The notes: a model not told the origin generated them from the sequence alone. Positions 26,682 to 36,187 are shown, counted from the first letter of the stretch. The stretch: 64,000 nucleotides of DNA from Pseudomonas fluorescens (GCF_902497895.1 NZ_CABVHQ010000006.1:94093-158092); one strand, 5' to 3'. Program-made: numbers and translations.

Positions 26682-26981
26682 ATGTCCGTCAACGAGCAAC
26701 ATCCTGGCGCGCTGGTGCGGCAAGAGTGTCTTGAGCGCAGCGGCCTGTCCGTGACCGCCGGGGCTGAAATCTTAGGGGTCAGCCGACAGGCGCTCTCCAA
26801 TTTATTAACGGGTAAATCCGGAATTTCTCCAGAGATGGCTATCCGGCTTGATCTGGTGTTTGGTAGCAGTGCTGAAACATGGCTCCAGCTCCAATTAAAA
26901 TTCGACCTGGCCGAAGCAAGGAAACGCACCGCTGCCATTAAAGTTCGGTCCCTTAACGTACAACCGAACGCTCATATTTAA
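26682..26981 (+). CDS. HigA-like XRE protein without a toxin partner
   Basis: 99 residues from the ATG at 26682 with GGGAGG upstream. The layout is that of HigA antitoxins: HPGALVRQECLERSGLSVTAGAEILGVSRQALSNLLTGKSGISPEMAIRLDLVFGSSAETWLQLQ. No higB reads immediately upstream; at most a scrambled remnant lies near 26580-26640. It may now act as an orphan regulator. It is 20 bp before the DNA methylase gene, so control of that operon is possible but unproven. Confidence 0.85.
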   Translation: MSVNEQHPGALVRQECLERSGLSVTAGAEILGVSRQALSNLLTGKSGISPEMAIRLDLVFGSSAETWLQLQLKFDLAEARKRTAAIKVRSLNVQPNAHI

Positions 26982-27001
26982 TTCAGATCCTTTAAGGTCC
27001 C

Positions 27002-28723
27002 ATGACAACATCTCTTAACCTTCATCAGCTTTCACTTCCTGACCTCTGCCCTGTTACGGCAGCCGTCCATGAACTGGCGACCACGGGCGGTGTGGAAGCA
27101 AGAGGGGCTATTTTTACCCGCAGAGAGGTTGTCGAGTTCATTCTGGACCTTAGCGGTTACAGCAGCGACCAGCCATTGCACCGCCTTCGCCTGCTTGAGC
27201 CCTCCTTTGGCGGCGGCGACTTTCTGCTTCCGGCTATCGAGCGCCTGCTTCAAGTCTGGCAATCGAGTGATTGCAAGGGCGATGCGCTCGGCTCCTTAGG
27301 TACGTGCATTCGTGCTGTCGAGCTGCATCACGAAACCTTCATCCAGACCAAGACTCTGGTGATCCAGGCGTTGCAAGATTCGGGGATTTCCAACAAAGAC
27401 GCCTTGGCGCTCGCTGACTGCTGGCTCATCCAAGGCGATTTCCTGCTGGCCGAGATCCCGGGTCAATTCGACTTTGTCGTGGGCAATCCGCCCTATGTGC
27501 GGCAAGAGCTGATCCCTGACGTGCTGATGGCCGAATACAGATCCCGGTACAAAACGATTTATGACCGGGCTGACCTCTACATTCCCTTTATCGAACGGTC
27601 GCTTAACCACCTCACGAAGGGCGGTAATCTGGGCTTTATCTGCGCAGACCGCTGGATGAAAAACCGTTATGGCGGACCGCTTCGCCATATGGTTGCCGCT
27701 GGCTTTCACTTGAAAGCCTATATCGATATGACCGACACGCAGGCGTTCCATACCGATGTCATCGCCTATCCAGCGATTACAGTCATATCCCGGCAAAAAT
27801 CCGGACCGACACGGATCGTGCACAGCCCCTCGCTGGACCGCTCGCATCTGAAAAAGCTTGCAGCCCTTATCGCTGAGAAGACCCTGCCGAAAGACGAGGA
27901 TTCCATACGCGAGATCGCCTGCGTCACGTCAGGCGATGAGCCCTGGATTCTGGAGTCCTCAGATCAACTGAATCTGGTTCGTCGTCTTGAAACTGTGTTC
28001 CCGACTATCGAAGAGGCAGGGTGCAAAGTTGGTATCGGTGTAGCCACTGGAGCGGATAAGGTTTACATCGCGCCCTTCGATACACTTGATGTCGAGCCGG
28101 ACCGCAAGCTGCCGCTCGCGATGACCCGCGACATCGTCAGCGGGTATATTGAGTGGCGCGGCTACGGGGTCATTAACCCCTTCCAGGATGAAGGCGGGCT
28201 GGTCGATCTCGAAAAATATCCGCGCTTGCGGCGCTACCTGGAGACCCACAAAGAAGTCATCTCCAACCGGCACTGCGCCAAAAGCCAGCCGTCCAACTGG
28301 TATCGCACCATTGACCGCATTACGCCTTCGCTTGCGAAAAAGCCGAAGCTGTTGATTCCGGATATCAAGGGCGATGCCCATATCGTCTATGACGAGGGTA
28401 CGTTGTACCCCCATCACAATCTGTACTTTATCCTCTCGGACGACTGGGACCTCAAGTCCCTTCAGGCGGTGCTGCTTTCCGGCATAGCGAGACTTTTTGT
28501 ATCTGTCTACTCGACCAAAATGCGGGGCGGATATTTGCGCTTCCAGGCGCAGTATCTCCGTCGTATCAGGGTTCCGCTCTGGAAGGACGTTCCTGAAGCC
28601 TTGAGGAAAGACCTTTCCGAAGCTGCCGAGATGCACGATATCCCGGCCTGTAATCGCGCTGTTTTTAAACTTTATGGACTCACTCCCGAGGAGTGCGCCG
28701 CCCTTGGTGGAAATGGAGAATAA
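27002..28723 (+). CDS. Type II N6-adenine DNA methyltransferase (PaeR7I-like system)
   Basis: 573 residues of the gamma-class/Eco57I-like methylase architecture. The SAM motif is [12 protein letters not shown] (about residue 64). Catalytic NPPY is in [12 protein letters not shown] (about 160). A C-terminal target-recognition and TaqI-like region follows. It should methylate adenine in the site cut by the nuclease encoded directly downstream. The pair is expected to recognise CTCGAG by analogy with PaeR7I/XhoI. Confidence 0.87.
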   Translation: MTTSLNLHQLSLPDLCPVTAAVHELATTGGVEARGAIFTRREVVEFILDLSGYSSDQPLHRLRLLEPSFGGGDFLLPAIERLLQVWQSSDCKGDALGSLGTCIRAVELHHETFIQTKTLVIQALQDSGISNKDALALADCWLIQGDFLLAEIPGQFDFVVGNPPYVRQELIPDVLMAEYRSRYKTIYDRADLYIPFIERSLNHLTKGGNLGFICADRWMKNRYGGPLRHMVAAGFHLKAYIDMTDTQAFHTDVIAYPAITVISRQKSGPTRIVHSPSLDRSHLKKLAALIAEKTLPKDEDSIREIACVTSGDEPWILESSDQLNLVRRLETVFPTIEEAGCKVGIGVATGADKVYIAPFDTLDVEPDRKLPLAMTRDIVSGYIEWRGYGVINPFQDEGGLVDLEKYPRLRRYLETHKEVISNRHCAKSQPSNWYRTIDRITPSLAKKPKLLIPDIKGDAHIVYDEGTLYPHHNLYFILSDDWDLKSLQAVLLSGIARLFVSVYSTKMRGGYLRFQAQYLRRIRVPLWKDVPEALRKDLSEAAEMHDIPACNRAVFKLYGLTPEECAALGGNGE

Positions 28724-28725
28724 CT

Positions 28726-29466
28726 GTGCCGCTAGACCTTGTTGATTATGAGAGCAAGACTCCTGACGCTATAAAAGCCTTCTGGCAGAGCAGGGATGAC
28801 GCGAAGACAAAGCAAATGGAATCCGGCAAAGCGGATCAAGGCGAGCGCGCCGGTGTAACCGGCGGCAAGAATATGGATGGCTTTACCGATCTCATCACAG
28901 AGATCGTAAAGAAAAACGGCCTGGCCCACGCGCAGATTCATCAGCAAAAGGCTGCCCTGACGCTTCCGGGCTACTTCAGGCCCACCAAGCTCTGGGACAT
29001 TATCGTCATACACAAGGGCCAGCTGATTGCCGCCATTGAGCTCAAGAGCCAGGTGGGGCCGTCTTTCGGGAACAACTTCAACAACAGAACGGAAGAAGCC
29101 ATCGGCACAGCACACTGCCTGTGGACTGCCTACCGTGAAGGCGCGTTCGGTAAGCACCCCCGGCCTTTCATTGGCTGGCTGATGGTGGTCGAAGATGCTC
29201 CAGGCTCGCGGACACCCGTTCGTGACAAGTCGCCTCACTTCCCGACGTTCAAGGAGTTCAACGGGGCATCGTATTTGAACCGATACGACATTCTGTGCCA
29301 GCGGCTGATGCAGGAGCAGCTCTATTCTTCCGCCGCGCTGATCGCCTCGCCGCGTGACGCTGTTGGCTCAGGAGAGCACGCATCTCTTTCCGATTTGACC
29401 AGCCTCAAAACCTTTGTGACCAGTCTTGCAGGACATGTCGCCACTGTGGCGGCGCAGCTGGAATAA
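28726..29466 (+). CDS. PaeR7I-family type II restriction endonuclease
   Basis: 246 residues from a GTG three bases after the methylase stop, with TGGAGAA before it; this equals the length I recall for PaeR7I. The central block ([47 protein letters not shown]) closely resembles PaeR7I. The Asp of LWDIIV with E-L-K of AIELKSQ is the PD-(D/E)XK catalytic site. Cleavage of CTCGAG is inferred from family. It gives the element a defence function and a post-segregational hold on the host. Confidence 0.88.
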   Translation: MPLDLVDYESKTPDAIKAFWQSRDDAKTKQMESGKADQGERAGVTGGKNMDGFTDLITEIVKKNGLAHAQIHQQKAALTLPGYFRPTKLWDIIVIHKGQLIAAIELKSQVGPSFGNNFNNRTEEAIGTAHCLWTAYREGAFGKHPRPFIGWLMVVEDAPGSRTPVRDKSPHFPTFKEFNGASYLNRYDILCQRLMQEQLYSSAALIASPRDAVGSGEHASLSDLTSLKTFVTSLAGHVATVAAQLE

Positions 29467-29501
29467 GCATAAAAAAGATTGTAGTAATAGGAGTTGGGGC
29501 A

Positions 29502-29819
29502 ATGGATGAGTTTTGGAAAGCAGCGTTGAAGGCTGGTGGCCCCGTAGCCATCGTTTGCTTTTTGATCTGGTGGTTTCTGGGGCAGGCATTTGAACATCAG
29601 CTGATAGCCATATTTGGCACAGAGCAGAAGTTTGAATTTGTGCTGGTGGTCACAGGCGGCCTATTTGTCTGCCTGTACGCTGCCATCGTTAATTTTGGAA
29701 AAAAGCCCGATACCACTATTCATAAAGAAAACAAGGCCGTCTTCCACAGGACCATCATCAAGGGCGATGTTGTTCTCGGCGACAAAACCGTAAACGCAAG
29801 GGAAGAAAATGGGGAATAG
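29502..29819 (+). CDS. Two-helix membrane protein with GD-VLGDK-VN tag, first gene of ABC-3C operon
   Basis: 105 residues. Hydrophobic helices lie at about 12-32 (AGGPVAIVCFLIWWFLGQAF) and 47-65 (FVLVVTGGLFVCLYAAIVNF), followed by a soluble tail ending IIKGDVVLGDKTVNA. The last motif recurs almost unchanged at the N-terminus of the next protein. The two genes overlap by 11 nt, so they are co-translated. A membrane effector or anchor for the ABC-three-component system is plausible. I do not know a named family. Confidence 0.75.
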   Translation: MDEFWKAALKAGGPVAIVCFLIWWFLGQAFEHQLIAIFGTEQKFEFVLVVTGGLFVCLYAAIVNFGKKPDTTIHKENKAVFHRTIIKGDVVLGDKTVNAREENGE

Positions 29820-30357
29820 CGCTGCGTTTCATGGCGAGGTACAAGGCGATGCGGTTCTGGGGGACAAGTACGTCAATGAAGCAGTGCTGCTTCCCCTGGA
29901 AAAGGCAATCCGCGCCTTGAAGCTTTCGATCCAGGAAAATCCCGAGCTCGAATCCATTATCGAGGAGCTCGCCGAATACACGACGGATAGGCCAGGGCGG
30001 CCTATCATCGGTGTTGAAGGCAAGCTCGCGAACGGCAATCGTCAGGACTTGATCGAAAATGCCATCTACTTGAAGAACAAATTTGAAAGGATGCTTGCGA
30101 AGCGCCAGATGTCATTGATTGAACAGAAGGTTTATGCGCACGTTCTGGCTATGATCGACACCACTTTCAATCAAAAGATTCGCCCCCTGATTCTGGAGAA
30201 GAAGGACAAGTCGGTTGTTGACAAAGCAGTGCAGGATCACATCGTCGATTCTGTGTACCAGTCAATCGTCAGCTTTAATTCTTCGATTACAACACAGCAT
30301 GTCCTCGGAATGCTTTACTTCCTGACCGGCAAATGCCATCTCGTGTGGGCCGAATAA
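29809..30357 (+). CDS. ABC-three component system protein (third component)
   Basis: 182 residues. The N-terminus AAFHGEVQGDAVLGDKYVNE carries the GD-GDK motif. A helical domain follows with LLPLEKAIRALKLSIQENP, LIENAIYLKNKFERMLAKRQMSL and the C-terminal GMLYFLTGKCHLVW that I associate with ABC-3C partner proteins. It probably links the ATPase to an effector. It lies between the membrane gene and the middle-component gene with overlap or a one-base gap, in a tight operon. Confidence 0.72.
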   Translation: MGNSAAFHGEVQGDAVLGDKYVNEAVLLPLEKAIRALKLSIQENPELESIIEELAEYTTDRPGRPIIGVEGKLANGNRQDLIENAIYLKNKFERMLAKRQMSLIEQKVYAHVLAMIDTTFNQKIRPLILEKKDKSVVDKAVQDHIVDSVYQSIVSFNSSITTQHVLGMLYFLTGKCHLVWAE

Positions 30358-30358
30358 C

Positions 30359-30865
30359 ATGCTTATCTATCACCCCGCATACGATATAAATCATAGTATT
30401 TATCGAATCCTGCTCATCCTGAACTCTTCAATCCACAAAGAGTTTCAATGGGATCTGCTAAGGCTGATGGATTTTTATGTTCTATTCCCGCATTTGCTTA
30501 AACAGGTAGCACCCTTGCCGGTTACGCTGAGGTCGTACAAGAAACTCATCAATGCTCTGCCTGACGCCTATGAATCGATGCTGAACACCAAACGCATTCT
30601 TTTTGAGCTGGAGCCCATACAGAATACGGCCATTCAAAATATTCTGGCCAAGGATCTGATCGATCTTGAAAAATTTCAGGAAGGCATTGTTGCCCGGTCT
30701 GAAACCGCGCTCCCCGGCGAGCTAATGGCACGACTCATGTCCGACGAAACAGTTAGCGAAGAATGGTTCAGATTTATTGCGAACGAACTTCCCGTTCTCG
30801 AATTCAATGGAAAGTCTGGATTGAAGTCCAGGTCTGGATTAATGGAATATAAATATGATACCTGA
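30359..30865 (+). CDS. ABC-three component system middle component
   Basis: 168 residues, starting one base after the previous stop and overlapping the ATPase gene by 11 nt. The sequence is helical (YHPAYDINHSIYRILLILNSS, LLRLMDFYVLFPHLL). It fits the small middle components of ABC-3C systems, which start with this Y-x-P-x-D-x-x-H-x-x-Y/F-R-x-L pattern. It is presumed to bridge the SMC-like ATPase and the third component. The function is inferred from gene order. Confidence 0.7.
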   Translation: MLIYHPAYDINHSIYRILLILNSSIHKEFQWDLLRLMDFYVLFPHLLKQVAPLPVTLRSYKKLINALPDAYESMLNTKRILFELEPIQNTAIQNILAKDLIDLEKFQEGIVARSETALPGELMARLMSDETVSEEWFRFIANELPVLEFNGKSGLKSRSGLMEYKYDT

Positions 30866-32789
30866 AGTTTTTTTTGCTGATAAAGGGCCGACCCTATTCG
30901 TTACCCGGTTTCTGGTTATCAAGTCCGGTGAGTTCGTCTACGACCAGACATTCAAGTTTGGCGTCAATATCATTCGCGGTGATAACGGCACAGGCAAATC
31001 CACCATCATGGATCTCTTGTACTACGGCTTAGGTGCGGAGATTACCGACTGGACAGAAGAGCAAATCGCCTGCGATGATACTATTGTGGAGGTTAAGCTC
31101 AACTATAAAGCCTTTTGTCTGAAACGAGAGATTTCAGAAACAGGCAAAGCGGCGATGTATCTCTATGAAGGGAATGCCGATGCTGCCCTGGCCGACAATC
31201 TCAATTGGTTTAGATATCCCAATGCCCGCAATAGGGACACTCATAGCTATTCGCAGCAGCTTTTCCTGTTGATGGGCCTTCCATCACACAAAACCGATGA
31301 ATCGAAAAATTTGACGATGCATCAGATTCTGCGTTTGATGTATGTTGATCAGTTAACACAAACCACTAAACTTCTGAAAGAAGACAAGAACTACGACAAC
31401 GCCGACATTCGCAAGGCTGTCGGAGAGTACTTACTTGGCATTGATGACCTCGAAGCGCACAACCTGCGTCAGGAGCTTATTGATGCCAACAGAGAGTTCG
31501 ATGCGCTTACCAGTGAACTGAAGGCTATTTACCGTTTCCTCGGCGCTGACGCCGCTCTTATCAGGCGGGAAAGAATCGAGTCTGATTTAGCTGTTCTGAA
31601 TGCCGAAATTATCGTGCTGGAGGAAAAACGGAAATCTATTAGGCATGAGAAGCTGGAACATGTAACTGAAGGTGTCCGGGAGCGCGCAACCGCTATCGCG
31701 GAAGAGCTTGAAACGCTCTCCGCAGATAAGGCAGACATGGAAGAGCGGAAATCCATCATCACCTCGGAGATCGTGGATACAAAGCTATTTCTGCAATCTC
31801 TCAAGCAGCGCCTTGCCGCTCTCGAAAATTCCAAGACAACTAGCTCTTCTCTTGGTGAATTGATATTCAAATATTGTCCCGCCTGTCTAAGTCCTATCGA
31901 GTCACATCCCGATGGATCGGCGTGCGGCTTATGCAAAGCTGGCTTTGATCTTGAAAAACGCCATTACTCATACATTCAAAAAATAAATGAAATCCACTTC
32001 CAGATTCGTGAAAGCGAATACTTGCTAAAAAAGTATCAAGCCAAGTCTGACAGCATAAGCTCTTCGCTTCCCATGATCTCGCATCGACTCAACTCCCTGA
32101 AAATGGAGTATGCCGAGCTGATGTCTAATGCCGACGCAGTAGACGCAGCGATCTCGGAGATCGGCGCGCAAATAGGGTTTGCTCGTAGCCAAATTACCAG
32201 CTACGGCGAAAAATTGAAGATGGTAGATCAAATTGAAGACCTTACGACCCGGAAGACAGGCGCCAATACTCGTATCACCACCTTGAAAGAGAAGCTGGAG
32301 GCATTGGCCGAGGCGACAAAAAATCGCTACCAGGACGTTTACTCTGACATCGAGGAGATCGCCAAAGAGTTCATTAAGGCGGACGGCGGCTATGAAAACG
32401 TCTTTGAAGATCCCGAGGACGTTACTTTTGATTTCGCACGAGACAAGATGGCTGTAAACGGCAGATCGAAATTCTCAGCCAGTTCCATGGTTATCCTGAA
32501 AAACTCCATTCGTGTCGCCATATTCATTCACTCTGTAAAGGATCAGATGGCGCGTTATCCACGTTTCCTTATGCTGGATAACATTGAGGATAAGGGGATG
32601 ATGGAAGCCAGAAGCCAGAATTTCCAGCGAGTCTTGGTAGAGAAGTGTGATGAGCTGGAGAATGACTATCAAGTGATCTGCACCACATCCATGATCGATC
32701 CAAAACTGAATACTTCCAACTATGTGGTAGGTCCTTTCTACAAGAAAGGCGAGCACACGCTTAAGTTCTCGAAAGGTAAGGCGCATTAA
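30855..32789 (+). CDS. SMC/Rad50-like ABC ATPase of an ABC-three component defence system
   Basis: 644 residues. Walker A is RGDNGTGKSTIMDLLYYG (about 39-56). Long coiled coils flank a zinc-hook-like motif at about 345-365 (CPACLS...CGLC). A C-terminal ATPase half has a Walker B region FLMLDNIEDKG (about 576). The architecture is that of Rad50-type sensors with short coils, used in conflict systems to detect DNA ends or foreign DNA and trigger an effector. It is the last gene of the four-gene operon. A CTCAAGGGCG hairpin follows at 32798-32820. Confidence 0.85.
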   Translation: MIPEVFFADKGPTLFVTRFLVIKSGEFVYDQTFKFGVNIIRGDNGTGKSTIMDLLYYGLGAEITDWTEEQIACDDTIVEVKLNYKAFCLKREISETGKAAMYLYEGNADAALADNLNWFRYPNARNRDTHSYSQQLFLLMGLPSHKTDESKNLTMHQILRLMYVDQLTQTTKLLKEDKNYDNADIRKAVGEYLLGIDDLEAHNLRQELIDANREFDALTSELKAIYRFLGADAALIRRERIESDLAVLNAEIIVLEEKRKSIRHEKLEHVTEGVRERATAIAEELETLSADKADMEERKSIITSEIVDTKLFLQSLKQRLAALENSKTTSSSLGELIFKYCPACLSPIESHPDGSACGLCKAGFDLEKRHYSYIQKINEIHFQIRESEYLLKKYQAKSDSISSSLPMISHRLNSLKMEYAELMSNADAVDAAISEIGAQIGFARSQITSYGEKLKMVDQIEDLTTRKTGANTRITTLKEKLEALAEATKNRYQDVYSDIEEIAKEFIKADGGYENVFEDPEDVTFDFARDKMAVNGRSKFSASSMVILKNSIRVAIFIHSVKDQMARYPRFLMLDNIEDKGMMEARSQNFQRVLVEKCDELENDYQVICTTSMIDPKLNTSNYVVGPFYKKGEHTLKFSKGKAH

Positions 32790-32798
32790 AATTAGACC

Positions 32799-32978
32799 TC
32801 AAGGGCGCAACGCCCTTGAGATCATCACGCGGTGGATATTCTCCAGCGAGGCCAGGGCATTCTGATGCTCCAGGCTTTCCCGGTCACCGCGCACTGCGAT
32901 ATTGAAGACCTCCCGGTATAGCACCCGTAGTTCGCTTTCAGATTTTGTGGCCAGTTCAAAGATCGTTATTAGTTTCAT
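32799..32978 (-). CDS. Small conserved protein, copy 1 (59 aa)
   Basis: Starts MKLITIFELATKSESELRVL and ends SRALRP. A near-identical copy lies at 42477-42656. The ORF could extend to 33056, but the extension is not conserved as protein and the internal ATG has AGGAGACATG upstream. Helical, Arg/Glu-rich, unknown function. It is divergent from the micro-ORF and ardA and belongs to a duplicated module. Its stop lies in a perfect 10-bp hairpin that may terminate the gene. Confidence 0.8.
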   Translation of the reverse strand: MKLITIFELATKSESELRVLYREVFNIAVRGDRESLEHQNALASLENIHRVMISRALRP

Positions 32979-33546
32979 TTCATGTCTCCTACGTCTTTCG
33001 GCCACCCTTCGCGGCCTTGTGACGCTGTGCCAGCACAGGCGTCGGCCACGCAGCACCCCAACTGGGCCGTAACGTGAGAGAAGGAGTCATTCATGACTTG
33101 CTGCAGGAGGAGACGACGGCAGTGCTACAGGTCAAACAAAAGGACGCGAGGCGTGACGATAGGAAGAAAGAGAAAAGAGCTCTCTGATAGCGACATCAGA
33201 ACCAGGAAAAATATTGGCGAATCTGACGGCTGCTCCGGCTGACCGGGCTCTATGCGCTTGATGCGCACCGGGCCAATGGAAAGCCTTGTCCCGGCCATCC
33301 GGTGACGATCCCTTTCGCAAGCCGCTAAGGGGCGCTGCCCCTGGCGCAACGCAAGGGTGAAGCTTCGCCCCGATGAAGGGTATCCCCAGCCTTCCGCACC
33401 CATAAAAAAGCATGGGTTTGTGCAGGCCGGGTGATCCCCCTCCCTTCATCGAGCCCTTGCGTTTTACCTCCCCGGTCTCGCCGACGGGCAGGGGTGCATG
33501 TGCGACCTCACGCACAGCACCCGAAGCCCTAGAAGGAGACAAGACC
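32979..33546 (+). repeat. ardA leader module, copy A
   Basis: 568 bp between the 59-aa gene and ardA. The first part (to about 33310) matches 42657-42980. The second part (33217-33546) matches 45752-46090, which precedes the second ardA, and part matches 43973-44088. It is rich in stem-loops (GGGGCGCTGCCCC near 33326; CCGGCC repeats). Conservation without long ORFs suggests regulatory DNA or a long 5' leader. Confidence 0.8.
33093..33242 (+). CDS. Arg/Cys-rich micro-ORF in the ardA leader
   Basis: 49 codons starting MTCCRRRRRQCYRSN, with a strong GAGAAGGAG ribosome site 6 nt upstream. Copy B (42770-42838) keeps the same ribosome site and first 21 codons with conservative changes but stops after 22. 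It could be a leader peptide, a small basic protein, or chance. Conservation of the start region and ribosome site supports translation. Confidence 0.4.
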   Translation: MTCCRRRRRQCYRSNKRTRGVTIGRKRKELSDSDIRTRKNIGESDGCSG

Positions 33547-34059
33547 ATGACCACCGAACCAAGAATTTACGTTGCAGATCTGGCCGCCTATAACAGCGGT
33601 TATCTTCACGGGGTATGGATCGACGCGACATTGGACGCGTCAGAAATTCAGGATCAAATCAACGCCATGCTGGAGCAATCGCCGGTCGGGGACGCGGAGG
33701 AATACGCGATTCACGATTACGAAGGTTTTGACGGTTACAGGCTTGGCGAATATGCGGGGATCGATACCGCGCACGAGATCGCCTGCTTCATCGAAGAATT
33801 CCCCGCGTTCGGCGGGGCTCTGCTGGATCAGTTTTCCAGCGTTGAGGAGGCCCGCAAAGCCGCCGAGGAGGATTATTGCGGCTGCTATGAATCGCTGGCG
33901 GATTACGCGCAGGAGATCACTGAGGAGACCACCGAAATCCCCGAACACTTACGCTATTACATCAATTACGAAGCCATGGCTCGCGACATGGAGTTGAGCG
34001 GCGACGTGTTCACACTCGAAACGGGCTATCGGCAGGTGCATGTGTTCTGGAACCGCTAA
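33547..34059 (+). CDS. ardA: ArdA-family antirestriction protein, copy 1
   Basis: 170 residues from the ATG at 33547 with AGGAG before it. The protein is strongly acidic with the ArdA layout: RIYVADLAAYNSGYLHGVWID, then EEYAIHDYEGF, LGEYAGIDTAHEIACFIEE and the C-terminal RDMELSGDVFTLETGYRQVHVFWNR. ArdA mimics B-form DNA and blocks type I restriction enzymes, protecting incoming conjugative DNA. A longer frame reaching 33412 runs through the conserved leader and is not the likely start. Confidence 0.95.
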   Translation: MTTEPRIYVADLAAYNSGYLHGVWIDATLDASEIQDQINAMLEQSPVGDAEEYAIHDYEGFDGYRLGEYAGIDTAHEIACFIEEFPAFGGALLDQFSSVEEARKAAEEDYCGCYESLADYAQEITEETTEIPEHLRYYINYEAMARDMELSGDVFTLETGYRQVHVFWNR

Positions 34060-34092
34060 CGTTCCCCTCAACCGCATGAAAAGGATTTCATC

Positions 34093-34407
34093 ATGACAGC
34101 CATCCGCGAAACCTTCATTTGGCAGGGCCTCACCATAGAGGCCCTGTACACCCCGAACTGGTCGGAGAGCTACCGCACCACTTACGGCTATGCGCTTGCC
34201 CATCTGCAAATCAGCGCCGCAGGACGGGCACCGCTGCCGATCAGCGCCAACCGGGTATCGCTCGCGCTTCGACCGCGCCAACACGCCGACAACATCGAGG
34301 CAGGAGGCGGCGCGGTAGCCTGCGTACGCGCGTGGCTGGAGCACGCCGCTCAATCCCCGGCATGGCTCGACGCACAGGCGCAAGCCCGGCAGCTCTCGCT
34401 GTTTTAA
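34093..34407 (+). CDS. Hypothetical protein downstream of ardA copy 1
   Basis: 104 residues with AAAGGA upstream, 33 nt after ardA and probably in its transcript. It has the sequence IRETFIWQGLTIEALYTPNWSES, then YALAHLQISAAGRAPLPISA and a helical end. This looks like a compact alpha/beta protein of the kind common on Pseudomonas plasmids. No function is known to me. There is no equivalent after ardA copy 2. A terminator follows immediately. Confidence 0.75.
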   Translation: MTAIRETFIWQGLTIEALYTPNWSESYRTTYGYALAHLQISAAGRAPLPISANRVSLALRPRQHADNIEAGGGAVACVRAWLEHAAQSPAWLDAQAQARQLSLF

Positions 34408-34413
34408 AAAATT

Positions 34414-34436
34414 GCGGCCCCGCGGGCCGCATTTTT
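34414..34436 (+). terminator. Rho-independent terminator after the ardA operon
   Basis: GCGGCCC / GGGCCGC stem with a 3-nt loop followed by ATTTTT. The stretch 34437-34784 after it holds nothing I can identify. Confidence 0.88.
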
Positions 34437-34784
34437 CAGTCCCGACAATTTATGTATGTCAACTATTGCAGGCGTGAATAAGTTATTCATTGCGCCTCTT
34501 TAATATGTTTTTGTGCATGACCATTATTATAAACACACCTTGCTACGCAATTTGTTACTGTTTGTATCTCATCACTGAATCTTCACATTGTTTCGATGGT
34601 GCGGTCACTGTGCTCGGATTGCCATGGAGCAGTCGAGGGCACTGAGCCGCGCCTGCTGCTCAAAGGCTCTGTTCGATTGATCGTCTAACGACTGGGGCAT
34701 AACTGAGCTTCCTACTCTCTCTCCACACCGACGGCTATGGAAATGAGACTTTCGAATTTTATAAGCCGAGATTGGCGAGCTACC

Positions 34785-35036
34785 CTATTTATCCTCAGAG
34801 CAGTCGATTCGAATTTTCTGCACAAAGTCGTACAAGCTCTGATACTGAGCATCATCAATCAGTTCAGCATCGTTGAGGGCTTGGAGGTAGCCATCGGCCA
34901 GACACATGTACCTATAGGCCAGTTCATAGGTGGGGCTTTCATAGACGGCCTGAACCAATTGCCGCCAGCTGGCTCGCGTACGGCCATTTACACGCTCAGA
35001 CAGTAGAGGAACAACAAGCATATACAGGTTCTCCAT
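34785..35036 (-). CDS. Small hypothetical protein
   Basis: 83 residues, helical (LLSERVNGRTRASWRQLVQAVYESPTYELAYRYMCLADGYLQAL) with an acidic end. The composition is protein-like with many aromatic residues, but there is no clear ribosome site at 35037-35050 and no family I recognise. It lies in a decaying region next to IS remnants, so it may not be expressed. Confidence 0.5.
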   Translation of the reverse strand: MENLYMLVVPLLSERVNGRTRASWRQLVQAVYESPTYELAYRYMCLADGYLQALNDAELIDDAQYQSLYDFVQKIRIDCSEDK

Positions 35037-35832
35037 GGGTAAGGACTGATGAAAAATGTATCTTGAACCCTGAAGAATAGTTCAATAATTTGTTTTTATC
35101 GTGACAGAGTTGATAATCGATTCGGCCGTCTTGTTCCACCTGAATGGCTTGGCTGAGAGCTCATCGAGAGCCTCAATGAATTAACCAATAGCCGTCTATG
35201 GAATCCTCCTCATTGCAAGCCACTTTGCTTTGTCCCCGTGCCGACGGCATACGTATATTGGGCCTCCAGATACGGCATCGTTTCGATACGGGGCCATGAT
35301 GGGCTAGGCGGCGGCCAACTGGCTAAGTCGATCGCCTTTTGACTTGGTTGTAGGCAACACAGAGCGTGCGCCATGAACCATCAGTGTTCGCAAACATGCA
35401 TGGCGGCGCTTGCTGAGCCAAGCATTGATCCTTACCGACGGAGCTGCGTTGCTTCGGTGTCAGACCCAGTGAGGCGGCAGCTGTCGGCCACCGTTTATGA
35501 CGCCGATGCGGGTGGAATCATCGGGCCGACGCCACGCAGTTGCTGGAGTAGACAGCGGCTGGCTTGCGTTCCGCATTCGTTGCAGCATCAACGTCGAGTT
35601 CGCTTAGCTCTGGCCAATGCAGGAGAGGAAGTTCGAGGCGTCGCTGGGTACTGGAGCTGGAAAGCATAAAAGCCCTCGATAAGCGGTTTTTTCATCAGAA
35701 ATCTATCATTATCTTGACGCCAATATTCCGTTGTCTTCTAGGATGATGCTAAAATGCCACCCATGGGAGGCCCTGAAGAAGCCCTCCATATCTAGTGATA
35801 TAGCCCGTCCTCCGAATCGAACTGTGGAACCC
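35037..35832. other. Decayed intergenic region before an IS remnant
   Basis: About 800 bp with only frame-broken short ORFs and no ribosome sites. The last 70 bp contain a GGAGGCCCTGAAGAAGCCCTCC palindromic stretch (about 35765-35790) that resembles the outer end of an IS5-type element. Confidence 0.5.
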
Positions 35833-36187
35833 GTGAAGCAGATGTCCTTTTTCGACGCCGAGTACGCTTGCAGCGTAAGCAGACCCGTCGCGAATGTTTC
35901 CTGATTGAAATGGATTGGGTCGGGCCCTGGAAAGGCTTGATTGCGTTGATCGAGTCGCATTATCCGAGGGACGAAGGAGGTCGTCCGGCGTATCCGTTAA
36001 CGGCCATTTACGGGTTCAAGAAATGCAAAGCACGTTCAGCTATAGCGATTCTGCGATGGGCGGAGCGCTTTACGAGACCACGATTCTGCGCCAGTTCGTG
36101 GGACTGCATCTGGATCGAGCTCCTGATGAATCCACGATCCTCAACTTACGTCGGTTGCAGGAAAACACGAACTCTGCCAAGGGTTAG
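35833..36187 (+). pseudogene. IS5-family transposase, frameshifted N-terminal remnant
   Basis: It begins GTG-KQMSFFDAEYA, then continues in other frames as RKQTRRECFLIEMDWVGPWKGLIALIESHYP, EGGRPAYPL, and GALYETTILRQFVGLHLDRAPDESTILNLRRL. This is the classic N-terminal half of IS5-type transposases. At least two frameshifts are present and the DDE catalytic half is missing. 36188-36436 shows nothing else. Confidence 0.85.

Noticed and set aside
33412..33546. N-terminal extension of ArdA copy 1
   Set aside because: The same DNA precedes both ardA copies, but the extension is Pro/Arg-rich leader sequence. The ATG at 33547 has AGGAG and begins the ArdA family sequence.
35373..35669. A 98-codon plus-strand frame
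   Set aside because: No ribosome site, irregular composition, and it lies in decayed DNA beside an IS remnant.
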